11,889 bases of DNA from an archaeon (GTDB taxonomy: Archaea; Asgardarchaeota; Hermodarchaeia; Hermodarchaeales; Hermodarchaeaceae): positions 1 through 11,889 of the forward strand of contig JABXGX010000090.1 of assembly GCA_016550405.1 (NCBI GenBank), read 5' to 3'. The notes under the pieces are model-generated. The model did no database searches. It had not been told where the DNA came from and saw only the letters and a list, made by a program, of their open reading frames with translations. Positions 1 to 7,631 of the stretch are shown piece after piece; position 1 is the stretch's first letter; each line of letters begins with the position of its first letter. Made by a program: the position numbers and the translations under genes.

Positions 1-6
1 GAGTTA

Positions 7-771
7 TTACCTCCCACGCAGAGTCTGAATATAGTAGTCTTCTAAAGCCACGCCGCCCCCAACTTCAGCACGCAGTTCTTGGACGGTACCTGAAGCAACC
101 TTTACACCACCAGAGAGAATAGTGAATTCGTCACTCACTTCCTCTGCTACGCTTAGAATATGTGTCGAAAGTAAAATCGTAGAACCATTTTGGGCTAACT
201 CGCGGATTACCTGTTTGAGGACATACCCTCCTTCAGGATCAAGCCCATAAAGTGGTTCATCCATTAGCAAAACTTTGGGATTACGAATCAACAATCCGGT
301 GAGCAGGACTCGTTGTAGCATCCCCCGAGAGAGTTCGCCAAGGTATTTATTCAGGAAGCCACCGATTTCAAAGCGATTGACATATTCAAGTCGACGTTGT
401 TGAAATTCTTCTCCCGGCACTTGGTAAAGACTGCCGATAAATGAGAGAAATTCATCAACTTTTAGCGTCTCATATGCTGCAGGAGTATCTGGTAGAAATC
501 CAAGATAGGTTTTCGCTTGCCAAGATTCTCGAAGCATATCATAGCCCATTATGAAAATGCTTCCCCGATTTGGGCGGCTCAATCCGGCAATTAGTCGGAG
601 TGTGGTTGTCTTTCCAGCGCCGTTAGGTCCAACAAGCGCATGAACGATTCCTTGTTTGATTTTGAGGTTTAATCGATTAACCGCCAAAACCCCGGGGGGA
701 AAAATTTTGCTTAGATGAAAGGTTTCCAACGCAGGTGTTTCTTCATTTGATTGGTTAGTTGTAGTAGACAT
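7..771 (-). CDS. ABC-2 type transporter, ATP-binding subunit (CcmA/NatA-like)
   Basis: The 254-residue protein is a complete ABC ATPase that would power export or an ABC-2 type membrane permease from the cytoplasmic face. Visible motifs in order are Walker A GPNGAGKT (48-55), a Q-loop region reading FLPDTPAAYETL (92-103) as in many CcmA/NatA-like proteins, a degenerate signature LSRGM (147-151) in place of LSGGQ, Walker B VLLMDEP with E172, the D-loop GLD, and the switch histidine in STH (H204). ATG at 771 is the first good start; no strong Shine-Dalgarno is seen. The stop lies 6 bases from the window edge. No permease is recognisable in the window, so the partner is probably further left on the same strand. 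The substrate cannot be inferred. The family call is firm; the lost second Gly of the signature is unusual but tolerated in some relatives. Confidence 0.93.
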   Translation of the reverse strand: MSTTTNQSNEETPALETFHLSKIFPPGVLAVNRLNLKIKQGIVHALVGPNGAGKTTTLRLIAGLSRPNRGSIFIMGYDMLRESWQAKTYLGFLPDTPAAYETLKVDEFLSFIGSLYQVPGEEFQQRRLEYVNRFEIGGFLNKYLGELSRGMLQRVLLTGLLIRNPKVLLMDEPLYGLDPEGGYVLKQVIRELAQNGSTILLSTHILSVAEEVSDEFTILSGGVKVASGTVQELRAEVGGGVALEDYYIQTLRGR

Positions 772-816
772 TCATTGTACCCCACAGTAGCAGCCCAGTC
801 ATGTGTTAGTTCGATC

Positions 817-1284
817 CTATGGGATTCCCCATTGAGGAGGAAGCGGTACGAATACTAACACAATAATGATGATGAGTGTAGCGCCTATGATGAGAGCAGC
901 TCGTACAACAGGTGTGATGCTTTGATACCCTGTTTTCAGTGCCAGCGAGAATAACGCAGCAGCTATGAGAAACCCACCAAGTCCTCGGAATACAACATAT
1001 ATTGGGGCTAATATAGGGGTAAGACTTGGTGAAGTGAATTGGAAATAGGTGATAAGAGCTAGGAAGAAAGTGGAGAGAGTGATAAAAAACAAACCCACGA
1101 TGAGAAATCGATGCTCAGAAAAGGATTTGAGTTCCCCAAATTCTTGGAGGGCATATTGTTTTTCAATAAGGGTAATTAGCTCTGCTCGACTCATCACCTC
1201 GTTCACCGTGATCCCAAGTTTCTCAGCCTCTTTTTCCAGTCCCTTGCGGTCTAATGTCAATAACTTATCACGTAAATCTGTCAC
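817..1284 (-). CDS. Membrane protein with SAP/Rho-N-like N-terminus and three helices
   Basis: The predicted 155-residue protein is unnamed. Residues 4-41 are soluble and helix-rich, with a pattern (DLRDKLLTLDRKGLEKEAEKL, then SRAELITLIEK) resembling SAP or Rho-N helix-extension-helix motifs, which often bind nucleic acid or act as short docking modules. Three hydrophobic segments follow at about 60-82, 92-116 and 126-148, so the protein should sit in the membrane with the N-terminal module probably cytoplasmic. The GTG at 1284 is chosen over the ATG at 1308 because GGAGGT lies 6 bases upstream of it (1291-1296), inside the longer reading. The gene lies 45 bases upstream of the ABC ATPase on the same strand and may be cotranscribed with it. 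Three helices are too few for a typical ABC-2 permease, so I do not call it one. Confidence 0.72.
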   Translation of the reverse strand: MTDLRDKLLTLDRKGLEKEAEKLGITVNEVMSRAELITLIEKQYALQEFGELKSFSEHRFLIVGLFFITLSTFFLALITYFQFTSPSLTPILAPIYVVFRGLGGFLIAAALFSLALKTGYQSITPVVRAALIIGATLIIIIVLVFVPLPPQWGIP

Positions 1285-1290
1285 GATCCA

Positions 1291-1296
1291 ACCTCC
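1291..1296 (-). promoter_or_regulatory. Shine-Dalgarno GGAGGT that sets the GTG start at 1284
   Basis: The minus strand reads GGAGGT, then six bases, then GTG. This is a near-perfect complement to the archaeal 16S rRNA 3' end and decides for the GTG start over the ATG located 24 bases upstream. Confidence 0.75.
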
Positions 1297-1423
1297 ATAC
1301 GTAATCATCAGGATTTACTGCATGTAATTAGTCTGGGAAGTATAGCATTTTGCGTTCGACTAGCTTCTTATACATTTTTATCTTGGCAATATCCGCCGAT
1401 AGATTTGAAAAGGACGAACTGGT

Positions 1424-1675
1424 TTAGGGCGTAGGCTGGGATTCAATTTGGGGTGGTGTGTTCTTGAATAAGATGTAGAGACTGTAAAAGAAGAGTACGA
1501 CGAAAATCCCTGAGGAAATGAAAAAGAATGTGGTTTTGAATAAATCTGATCCAAGAATAGGCACCCATTCCGGCCAGAATGGTGCTGTCCAACCAAAGGC
1601 AAAGACTATTGACGCGATTGTAAGTAAAATTGTGGCGAGAATCCACCGACCTCGATTGGACAATTTTAGCACCAT
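1424..1675 (-). CDS. Small two-helix membrane protein, hypothetical
   Basis: The 83-residue protein is not recognised. It has a short basic N-terminus (KLSNRGR), a first hydrophobic helix at about 11-29, a loop rich in Trp and Pro (FGWTAPFWPEWVPILG, 27-42), a second helix at about 47-70 and a short polar tail. The loop with three tryptophans is probably extracytoplasmic, judged by the basic start. Two other frames are open across the same region, but this one has the coherent membrane-protein pattern. The start ATG at 1675 follows GTGGTC, a weak Shine-Dalgarno. It lies downstream of the Ca2+-ATPase on the same strand, separated by 75 bases packed with dyad symmetries, and 139 bases before the SAP-like membrane protein. 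Function unknown; existence as a gene is probable but not certain. Confidence 0.55.
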   Translation of the reverse strand: MVLKLSNRGRWILATILLTIASIVFAFGWTAPFWPEWVPILGSDLFKTTFFFISSGIFVVLFFYSLYILFKNTPPQIESQPTP

Positions 1676-1696
1676 ATTATGACCACGTGGATTGTT

Positions 1697-1712
1697 ATTT
1701 CCCTAGGGAAAT
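1697..1712. repeat. 16-bp perfect palindrome between two minus-strand genes
   Basis: ATTTCCCTAGGGAAAT is a perfect 16-bp inverted repeat with no spacer. It lies between the Ca2+-ATPase stop and the 83-residue membrane protein start. It could be a protein-binding operator for the downstream gene or part of a transcript end. An 8-bp palindrome CCACGTGG lies beside it at 1683-1690. Confidence 0.6.
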
Positions 1713-1746
1713 GGGATTTTACAGTTTTTTGTCTTAACTGTTTCCC
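1713..1746 (-). terminator. Candidate hairpin terminator after the Ca2+-ATPase gene
   Basis: Just beyond the Ca2+-ATPase stop, the minus strand contains ACAGTT, a 9-base A-rich loop and AACTGT (1741-1736 pairing with 1726-1721), with an outer GGGA/TCCC pair around it (1746-1743 with 1716-1713). The position suits a transcript end. Archaeal termination usually relies on U-rich tracts, and the RNA here has no strong U-tract after the stem, so the call is tentative. Confidence 0.35.
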
Positions 1747-1750
1747 TTTG

Positions 1751-4594
1751 TTAGGAGTTTACCGTCGTTGGTTCGAGAGTGAGTTCTCTTTGACGTCGTT
1801 CATGGTAGCGAATAATGAACTTGAAGACTTCCACAACTACAAATACTGTGAGGGAGAGAAGAAGGATGAGGAGCCAATCTTGTAGAAGAAGAGGCTGGGT
1901 GCGAAAAACGATTTGGAGAGGCGGAAAGTAGATTATGATTAATTGAAGTATAATCGAAACAGCGATTGCGATAATTAGATACCGGTTTTTGAAAAAGCCC
2001 ACTTGAAAGAGTGAAAGGTGTCCTGAACGTGAATTCAGGGCATGAACCATCTGGGTCATAACTAGAACTGTCAGGGCAAGCGTGCCTGCGCGCAGAACTG
2101 CTTGGTCAGGTGATAAGTTAAATGGATAACTGGTGAGATTCACCATTGTGACATAAAATATCCAAAGAGTTACGAAGGCAATAGTCACGCCTACTACCCA
2201 TATTAGGATCCAGACCTGCCTAGTTATGACACCTTCTTGGGGATCCCGGGGGCACCGTTGCATCACGTCAGGTTCCATGGGATCCATTCCCAAAGCAAGG
2301 GCAGGTAGTCCATCCGTTACGAGATTAATGAACAGGATTTGAATCGCTAAGAGGGGGAGAGGCCAGCGGAAAATGATTGACAGAGTAATGCTGGCTAAGA
2401 AGATGACTAGGATTTCGCCTGCATTGCATGATAAGAGGTAGGAGATGAATTTACGAGTATTGTCTCCGATGCCACGTCCTTCCTCAATGGCATTCACTAT
2501 TGAAGAGTAGTTATCATCAGTTAGGATCATATCCGAGGCTTCTTTAGCCACATCCGTTCCAGTAACGCCCATAGCAATACCAATGTCTGCATATTTGAGG
2601 GCAGGGGCATCATTGACCCCATCACCTGTCATGGCTGTAATGTGACCACGTGTTTTCAAAGCTTGAACAATACGAAGTTTATGTTCAGGTGAGACACGGG
2701 CGTAGACACGGACCTGGGGAGCAGCATCAGCGAGATCGTCATCAGAAAGGGCATCAAGAGCACTACCAGTTAAAACTGCATCATCCTGTTCGAACATTCC
2801 TAGTTCGTTTGCAATAGCAACTGCTGTATACTGGTTGTCGCCAGTAATCATGACAGATTTGATTCCAGCCCCACGTGCTGTTTTGATAGCATCGTATACT
2901 TCAGGACGTGGGGGATCCATCATACCGACTAGCCCCACGAAGATAAGATCAAATTCGACGCCTTCTGGCGAGATGTCACAGAGATCTTCGGGACAAACCC
3001 GATATGCCATTCCAATAACACGGAAAGCTTTGTTAGCCATTTTATCATTGTTGCTAAGAATCTCTGCCCGTAGTTCCTTTGTTAAGGCTTGAATCCCGTT
3101 GGCTGTAAAAATATGAGTACTTTGTTCCAATACAACTTCAGGAGCGCCTTTGATATAAGCGATGGTTTCCTGTTCTGGGGTGTCATGGAGAGTGGACATA
3201 CGTTTGCGGTCAGGATCAAAAGGTAACTCGGCGATACGAGGATATTTATTCAATATCCTCTCGTTTAATCCTGCTTTCTGAGCTGCAACGACCAAAGCTC
3301 CCTCTGTGGGATCGCCTACCACATGCCACCTACCTTCTTCTTCTCGGATCACAGCATTGCTACAAAGAGTACCGATACGTAGAAGCAAGGCTAGTTGATC
3401 ATTTTGCAACGGATCAATCGTTTGATCTTCTGTTGAAAATGTTCCATGGGGAGAATATCCTGCTCCTGTGACATTAACTGAGTATCCAGGTACATAGAGC
3501 TCGCGTACTGTCATTTCATCTTTGGTTAGGGTACCGGTTTTATCAGAGCAAATAATGTCCGCGGAACCTAAGGTTTCAACAGCAGGGAGCCGGCGGATGA
3601 TGGCGTTTCGTTTCACCATCCGTTGGACGCCTAAAGCTAAAGTTATCGTTACCACAGCAGGTAGACCTTCTGGGATTGCTGCAACAGCGAGTGCGACTGC
3701 AATTACGAAGAGGTCAAGGAAAGTTGTAGGATTTAGCATGGTCATGACCCATGCAACAACGACCTGAACAGTCAATACAATCATGCAGATTACCAGAATG
3801 GCAATTCCAAGTTGTCGACCTAGTTGCCGCATCCGTTTCTGTTGAGGGGTCTCCTTCTCTCCCGCCTCCGAGATGAAGCCTGCAATCCGTCCGATTTCGG
3901 TATTCATTCCCGTTTCGGTTACTACTGCAAGTCCCCGACCTGAGGTGATTGCAGTACCGGCATGAACCATATTGAATTGATCCCCCAAGGGGATATTGCG
4001 ATCAAGAATCTTGTCCGCTTCTTTCTTGACGGGCATTGATTCCCCTGTGAGTGATGCCTCGTCAGTATAGATGTTGTGCGACTCAATCAGCCGGGCATCA
4101 GCGGGAAGACGGTCGCCCATTTCCAATCGTAGAATTTCACCAGGCACTACTTCGGTTGCAGGGATGTCCATCGGTTCTCCATCTCGAAGCACATGGGCTT
4201 GTGGTGCAGCCATTTTTTGGAGGGCTTCAATGGATTTCTCAGCCCGATATTCCTGAGTAAAGCCAAGGATTGCATTGATAATGACAATAATCATGATAAC
4301 GATGGCATCTATGGGCGGTTCAGGATGTCCTGTTACTATGCTAGAATAAAGATTAACAATCAAGGAAATTATAGCCGCAAAAATGAGAATGATTACCAAT
4401 GCTTCTTTGAATTGTGAAAGGAACATGGAAAGGGGACTTGGTCCTTTGACCTCTTCCAGAGCATTGGGCCCATATTCAGCTAATCGAAGTTGGGCCTCTT
4501 CTTGACCGAGCCCATCTTTAGTAACTTTCAGCTGCTCCATGACTTGGGCTGCGTCTTGAGTGTGGGGAGGAAGGGGTTCAGTCGTCAAGGACAC
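1751..4594 (-). CDS. P2-type Ca2+-transporting ATPase (SERCA/PMCA-like)
   Basis: The 947-residue protein is a full-length P-type cation pump that uses ATP to export Ca2+ across the cell membrane. It has an N-terminal cation-ATPase domain (about 10-80), TGES of the actuator domain (183-186), PEGLP in helix M4 (308-312), the phosphorylation motif DKTGT with D351, KGAP of the nucleotide domain (482-485), TGD (584-586) and the hinge GDGVNDAP (657-664), with about ten membrane helices. Ca2+ ligands of SERCA are matched in M4 (E309), M5 (N724, E727) and M6 (N757, T760, D761). In M8 the SERCA site-I glutamate (E908) is replaced by Gln848 in QMVHALNS, as in PMCA-type pumps, which suggests one Ca2+ per ATP. 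The start is GTG at 4594; only a weak GGAC precedes it. It follows atpE on the same strand after 108 bases. Confidence 0.95.
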   Translation of the reverse strand: MSLTTEPLPPHTQDAAQVMEQLKVTKDGLGQEEAQLRLAEYGPNALEEVKGPSPLSMFLSQFKEALVIILIFAAIISLIVNLYSSIVTGHPEPPIDAIVIMIIVIINAILGFTQEYRAEKSIEALQKMAAPQAHVLRDGEPMDIPATEVVPGEILRLEMGDRLPADARLIESHNIYTDEASLTGESMPVKKEADKILDRNIPLGDQFNMVHAGTAITSGRGLAVVTETGMNTEIGRIAGFISEAGEKETPQQKRMRQLGRQLGIAILVICMIVLTVQVVVAWVMTMLNPTTFLDLFVIAVALAVAAIPEGLPAVVTITLALGVQRMVKRNAIIRRLPAVETLGSADIICSDKTGTLTKDEMTVRELYVPGYSVNVTGAGYSPHGTFSTEDQTIDPLQNDQLALLLRIGTLCSNAVIREEEGRWHVVGDPTEGALVVAAQKAGLNERILNKYPRIAELPFDPDRKRMSTLHDTPEQETIAYIKGAPEVVLEQSTHIFTANGIQALTKELRAEILSNNDKMANKAFRVIGMAYRVCPEDLCDISPEGVEFDLIFVGLVGMMDPPRPEVYDAIKTARGAGIKSVMITGDNQYTAVAIANELGMFEQDDAVLTGSALDALSDDDLADAAPQVRVYARVSPEHKLRIVQALKTRGHITAMTGDGVNDAPALKYADIGIAMGVTGTDVAKEASDMILTDDNYSSIVNAIEEGRGIGDNTRKFISYLLSCNAGEILVIFLASITLSIIFRWPLPLLAIQILFINLVTDGLPALALGMDPMEPDVMQRCPRDPQEGVITRQVWILIWVVGVTIAFVTLWIFYVTMVNLTSYPFNLSPDQAVLRAGTLALTVLVMTQMVHALNSRSGHLSLFQVGFFKNRYLIIAIAVSIILQLIIIYFPPLQIVFRTQPLLLQDWLLILLLSLTVFVVVEVFKFIIRYHERRQRELTLEPTTVNS

Positions 4595-4702
4595 GTCCAG
4601 CGATTATTATAGGAAATTCGAATGCGAGCGTTAATATTGAGGCATTCAACGCATCTCATTTATTTAACATTGTGTATTGAAAGCCGAGTTCTCGAAAAGG
4701 AG

Positions 4703-5356
4703 TTACGTGCTAGGCTTCTCAGAAGTCTTTTCCTTTGGAAAGAGTGACTTGGCGATTTCGTTTCGATATTTCACTTCAACTTGAGAGAGCAAGGTGTCAA
4801 CCCGATAATCCACTGTGATATTGCCTTCTTTGTTCTGAACCATAACCCCGCCAATCATCTCATGTGCCTTTTTACCAACAATAACTTTGGTACTCTGATT
4901 AGTTGCTTTTGAAATTGCTGTTCCAAGACCTGTAATCTTTGAAATTACATCTTGGTCTTCCTTTCGAGCAAGAACAATAAGACCCCCACCACCAATCTGA
5001 ATTCCTGCATTAGTGATGAGATTTTTTAGGAATGCTTTATATCGAGCGGTACTCCGTTCCTTCCCAAATTGCTTTTGGGCTTCTTGGAACGCTGCATCAA
5101 TAATCTTGGCTTTTGCACTCATTATCCGCATATGAGCCTCATTTCGAGCTTTTCCGATAATCCGATCACCTGATCTTTCAGCCATTTGCTTTTGGCGGGC
5201 TGTCCATCCAGCGAGATTGGATTTGGCGTTTTCTTGAGCGGTTTCGATTAGTTCTCGTGCTATGACTTCAGCTTCGCGTACTATGCGTTTGGCATCAGCT
5301 TTTGCCGCGTTGATAATCATCTGCTCGATTTGATCTGTGGATGAGACGTTACTCAC
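4703..5356 (-). CDS. atpE: A-type ATPase subunit E (peripheral stalk)
   Basis: This 217-residue protein is subunit E of the archaeal A1AO ATPase, which pairs with subunit H to form the peripheral stalks that hold the catalytic head against the membrane part. The N-terminal 100 residues form a long amphipathic helix rich in Ala, Lys, Glu and Arg, and the C-terminal half is a mixed alpha/beta domain with the family pattern GGGGLIVLARKED, GGVMVQNKEGNITVDYRVDTLLSQ and a final helix. Length is slightly above the usual 190-210. The start is GTG at 5356, which overlaps the stop of atpH by four bases (GTGA), so the two are translationally coupled; GGGGGTG about seven bases upstream serves as ribosome binding site. 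Subunits F, A, B and D do not follow; a Ca2+-ATPase does. Confidence 0.93.
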   Translation of the reverse strand: MSNVSSTDQIEQMIINAAKADAKRIVREAEVIARELIETAQENAKSNLAGWTARQKQMAERSGDRIIGKARNEAHMRIMSAKAKIIDAAFQEAQKQFGKERSTARYKAFLKNLITNAGIQIGGGGLIVLARKEDQDVISKITGLGTAISKATNQSTKVIVGKKAHEMIGGVMVQNKEGNITVDYRVDTLLSQVEVKYRNEIAKSLFPKEKTSEKPST

Positions 5357-5679
5357 TTGTCTGCACCCCCAAACGTGTAAACGGAAGAAACGATGAAATC
5401 AACGGTTTTCTTCATGTTCTTCTTTCCTAGTTCTTCGATAGAGGATGCCTCTTGCTCAGCATTAGAAAGAATAGTCTTGGATTGCGTTTGGGCTTTTTTC
5501 TCCACACCCTTCTGCTGAACGGCAATTTGTTCAGCCAGTTCATTTCGAACTTTTTGTTCGGTTTCACGGGCCTGGCGTTCAGCTTCACGCTTAATTTGCT
5601 CTGCTTTTGCTTGGGCGTCCTCAATAATCTTCGCGGCTTTCGCCTCAGCATTATGGATACCAGATAAGACCTCGCTCAT
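5353..5679 (-). CDS. atpH: A-type ATPase subunit H (peripheral stalk coiled coil)
   Basis: The 108-residue protein is almost entirely a charged coiled coil (residues about 8-90, rich in Ala, Glu, Lys and Gln), ending in TVDFIVSSVYTFGG, which matches the AhaH/AtpH family that wraps around subunit E. Size is typical for the family (about 100). ATG at 5679 is preceded by GGTG (5686-5689) with six bases between. It is the first gene of the minus-strand operon H-E and is transcribed away from the AtpZ-like gene and atpC. The common archaeal arrangement places subunits I and K between H and E; here they are absent and the H and E reading frames overlap. Confidence 0.88.
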   Translation of the reverse strand: MSEVLSGIHNAEAKAAKIIEDAQAKAEQIKREAERQARETEQKVRNELAEQIAVQQKGVEKKAQTQSKTILSNAEQEASSIEELGKKNMKKTVDFIVSSVYTFGGADK

Positions 5680-5718
5680 CGTTTACACCAAAAGAATTTC
5701 ACAATACCTTAGTCGTTA

Positions 5719-5734
5719 ATCGCCTTTCAACAAA
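5719..5734. repeat. 16-bp direct repeat, copy 1, in the divergent ATPase promoter region
   Basis: ATCGCCTTTCAACAAA occurs here and again, identically, at 5817-5832, 98 bases apart. Copy 1 lies 40 bases upstream of the atpH start. A pair of identical sites in a divergent intergenic region could be binding sites of one regulator serving both operons. Confidence 0.6.
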
Positions 5735-5809
5735 GACCTATCCTAATAAGCGTTATCATCCGCTAAATTTCTGGAATTGGATAATCTTCCGAAACCTTAA
5801 GAGTTAGAT

Positions 5810-5819
5810 GATAATTATC
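5810..5819 (+). promoter_or_regulatory. Candidate TATA box / palindrome GATAATTATC
   Basis: An AT-rich perfect 10-bp palindrome lies about 40-48 bases upstream of the AtpZ-like start. With the usual archaeal distance of about 26 bases, transcription would begin near 5841, just upstream of the Shine-Dalgarno. It touches the second copy of the 16-bp direct repeat. Inferred from spacing and composition only. Confidence 0.35.
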
Positions 5820-5832
5820 GCCTTTCAACAAA
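5817..5832. repeat. 16-bp direct repeat, copy 2, in the divergent ATPase promoter region
   Basis: Exact second copy of ATCGCCTTTCAACAAA, lying between the candidate TATA box and the AtpZ-like start. A factor bound here would sit on or near the expected transcription start, compatible with repression. Confidence 0.6.
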
Positions 5833-5847
5833 TCTCAAATGCCATCT

Positions 5848-5852
5848 GGTGA
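5848..5852 (+). promoter_or_regulatory. Shine-Dalgarno GGTGA that sets the ATG start at 5858
   Basis: GGTGA is followed by five bases and then ATG at 5858. A GTG inside this motif (5849) could be read as a start, but it would use the ribosome binding site itself as the codon and has no such site of its own. Confidence 0.6.
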
Positions 5853-5857
5853 GTCAA

Positions 5858-6088
5858 ATGAGTGATGAACCCCCCAGCACGATGGGAAAAGCATTTCGAT
5901 ACACAACTATTGGATGTGAGATTCTAGTTTTCGCGTTAGTCGGATGGATTGTAGGACCTTACATTTTTGGTCATAACGGTGACATTATTGGAGCGTTGAT
6001 TGGAGCGCTAATTGGGATACTGATGATGTTTTTGACGCTCTTCTATCTTGCAGGCCTATTTGGAAGACGAAAAGAATCGAAGGAATAA
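5858..6088 (+). CDS. AtpZ/AtpI-like two-helix membrane protein beside atpC
   Basis: This 76-residue protein has a short polar N-terminus, two membrane helices (about 16-37 and 42-66) joined by a tight loop GPYIFGHNGD, and a basic C-terminus GRRKESKE. Order, size and the glycine-rich second helix (IIGALIGALIGIL) resemble the AtpZ/AtpI family (ATPase_gene1), known from bacterial F-type operons, where AtpI-type proteins assist c-ring assembly and AtpZ-AtpI have been linked to Mg2+/Ca2+ transport. The conserved Asp usual after the first helix of bacterial AtpZ is not seen. It precedes atpC by 41 bases on the same strand and is divergent from atpH-E, so it is probably part of the ATPase regulon. 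The family assignment is by eye; an unrelated two-helix protein is possible. Confidence 0.55.
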   Translation: MSDEPPSTMGKAFRYTTIGCEILVFALVGWIVGPYIFGHNGDIIGALIGALIGILMMFLTLFYLAGLFGRRKESKE

Positions 6089-6129
6089 GGCGAAAATTTA
6101 TCATAAGGTTACATGAGAGATGATAAGCA

Positions 6130-7179
6130 ATGTCAGTGGCTCGATATAGTTTCATCAATGCCAAGATTCGGTCAATGAAGGCAGATATCCTTTCCCCAGA
6201 TCAGTGGGATGCACTCATTGGTGCCCGAGATATGTTTAGTGCTCTAAGGATTCTTGATTCTACCAGTTATGCTCAACTAGTTCAAGATATGGGTGAATCA
6301 ACTGCACCGATCGAAGTTGAGCGTGTTTTACAATCAGATTTCAACAAGGTACTAATTGAAATCAAAAATGATATTCCCACTGCCAATCAGACACTAATGA
6401 CATGGATTACCAGAAAATTCCAAAAAGAAGTAGTAAAGAGTATTCTTCGACTATATACTTCAAGATCAAGCCAGGCCACTGCAGAAAGATTGCTTATACC
6501 TTTAGAGCCATTTACCGCAGGTCAGCTCATGGCACTCCTTGAGGCAAAAGATCTACATTCGATGGTTTCCGACATTTCTGAACCATTCTTTCAACTCGAA
6601 ATACAAAATTTACTCCCCCAATATGAAGAGACTGGAAACCTGTTTCTTATTGAACACAGCCTTGATACTACTGTGATTCAAAACCTGTTTAGAGAGATAC
6701 AAAAACTTGAGGAACAGGATCGGGAAATCACTGCAAGACTAGTAGGTACGGAAATCGATTTAATGAACCTGATGATTACCCTCCGTTCACATTTTCTCGG
6801 TTTTTCTTCAACAGAAACTGAAGAACTTCTCATCAAGACACCTTACCGTTTGTCATTGGATTTATGCCAAAGAGCCCTTTTAGCTAGGAACTTCGAAGAA
6901 CGAGTTCGAATACTCCAATCTAGTTATTACAAAGAGCTCATTTCAAGAAGCTGGGAAGCATATGAGCTACAACAGAGTCTAGGGGTATTTGAACACAATG
7001 CTCACATACAAATCCGAACGGATAGTGAACAAGCCCTAATCGGATATCCCTTCCATTTTGGTATAGTATTAGGTTTTCTAAACCTAAAATGGTATGAGAC
7101 ACTTAACCTCAAAGCAGTCATGAATGGAAAAGCCGATCAACTCGACCCTAATATAATACGAAGAGCCCTGATCCTATAA
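6130..7179 (+). CDS. atpC: A-type ATPase subunit C (V-type d homologue)
   Basis: The 349-residue protein is subunit C of the A1AO ATPase, the funnel-shaped socket that connects the rotor shaft (D-F) to the proteolipid ring; the eukaryotic counterpart is V-ATPase subunit d. The N-terminus YSFINAKIRSMKADIL matches the family pattern Y-x-F/Y-x-N-A-x-x-R, and the rest is all-helical with no membrane segment, ending in the usual basic-aliphatic tail (IIRRALIL). Length is normal for the family. ATG at 6130 follows a purine-rich GAGAGATGATAAGC. It lies 41 bases after the AtpZ-like gene and 65 before the PIN-like gene. Its docking partner here would be the multi-hairpin ring encoded by atpK at the right edge, a chain with non-identical polar loops. 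Confidence 0.9.
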   Translation: MSVARYSFINAKIRSMKADILSPDQWDALIGARDMFSALRILDSTSYAQLVQDMGESTAPIEVERVLQSDFNKVLIEIKNDIPTANQTLMTWITRKFQKEVVKSILRLYTSRSSQATAERLLIPLEPFTAGQLMALLEAKDLHSMVSDISEPFFQLEIQNLLPQYEETGNLFLIEHSLDTTVIQNLFREIQKLEEQDREITARLVGTEIDLMNLMITLRSHFLGFSSTETEELLIKTPYRLSLDLCQRALLARNFEERVRILQSSYYKELISRSWEAYELQQSLGVFEHNAHIQIRTDSEQALIGYPFHFGIVLGFLNLKWYETLNLKAVMNGKADQLDPNIIRRALIL

Positions 7180-7244
7180 CCTGCCAATGTGAGTTGATGC
7201 GATTTCGGTAATGACAAATCAGTCAATATCGTGGTTGAACAAAT

Positions 7245-7619
7245 ATGAGCAAAAAAGAAATCCTTTTTGATGAAAATCTAAGCACATCTCGAAAAACGCT
7301 TGCAGGTCAACTTTATCAAATGCTCCTATCGAACAACTGGGTGTGTCATTCGGTTCATGATTATCCGGATCTAGTTGGTCACGTTGACGAGGAAATCATC
7401 GCATATGCAAAAAAGCAGGATTGGTCCCTACTTACCCTTGATAAACGAATGGCCTATCTGTCTGTCAAAGAAGGAGTACGAACCTACTTAATTCTTCACG
7501 AGAAACGAAGTGATGAGGAAGAAGAAATCGAAGAATATACGGTCGTTCACCTCGAACCCTTTGCTACTGTTGAAGCTAGGAAAAGTTATGATGCCCAACT
7601 CACCGGAGCAAGCAAATGA
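7245..7619 (+). CDS. DUF5615 PIN-like domain protein
   Basis: The 124-residue protein has the pattern of the DUF5615/Mut7-C-like group of PIN-fold nucleases: an N-terminal strand ending in DEN (9-11), a helix, HSVHDYPDLVGHVDEEIIAYA with acidic residues D48-E50, and LLTLDKRMA with D66. These acidic residues would form the metal site of a ribonuclease. Many relatives lie in toxin-antitoxin pairs, but no small antitoxin gene sits beside it; its upstream neighbour is atpC, 65 bases away on the same strand. The C-terminal part contains an acidic run (SDEEEEIEEY, 89-98) and a short beta pattern. The gene converges on the next minus-strand gene with 12 bases between stops. Fold call fairly good, activity not shown. 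Confidence 0.7.
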   Translation: MSKKEILFDENLSTSRKTLAGQLYQMLLSNNWVCHSVHDYPDLVGHVDEEIIAYAKKQDWSLLTLDKRMAYLSVKEGVRTYLILHEKRSDEEEEIEEYTVVHLEPFATVEARKSYDAQLTGASK

Positions 7620-7631
7620 GAAATGTACTTG

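Noticed and set aside
1306..1308. ATG at 1308 as start of the SAP-like membrane protein
   Set aside because: GGAGGT lies inside that reading, six bases before the GTG at 1284, so the shorter form is better supported.
1378..1646. Two alternative open frames overlapping the 83-residue membrane protein
   Set aside because: Their translations lack membrane or domain logic and overlap the more coherent frame on the same strand.
4604..4611. TATAATAA as promoter of the Ca2+-ATPase
   Set aside because: At about 26 bases to the transcription start it would place the 5' end inside the coding region; cotranscription with atpH-E is equally possible.
5849..5851. GTG at 5849 as start of the AtpZ-like protein
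   Set aside because: This GTG is part of the GGTGA ribosome binding site for the ATG at 5858.
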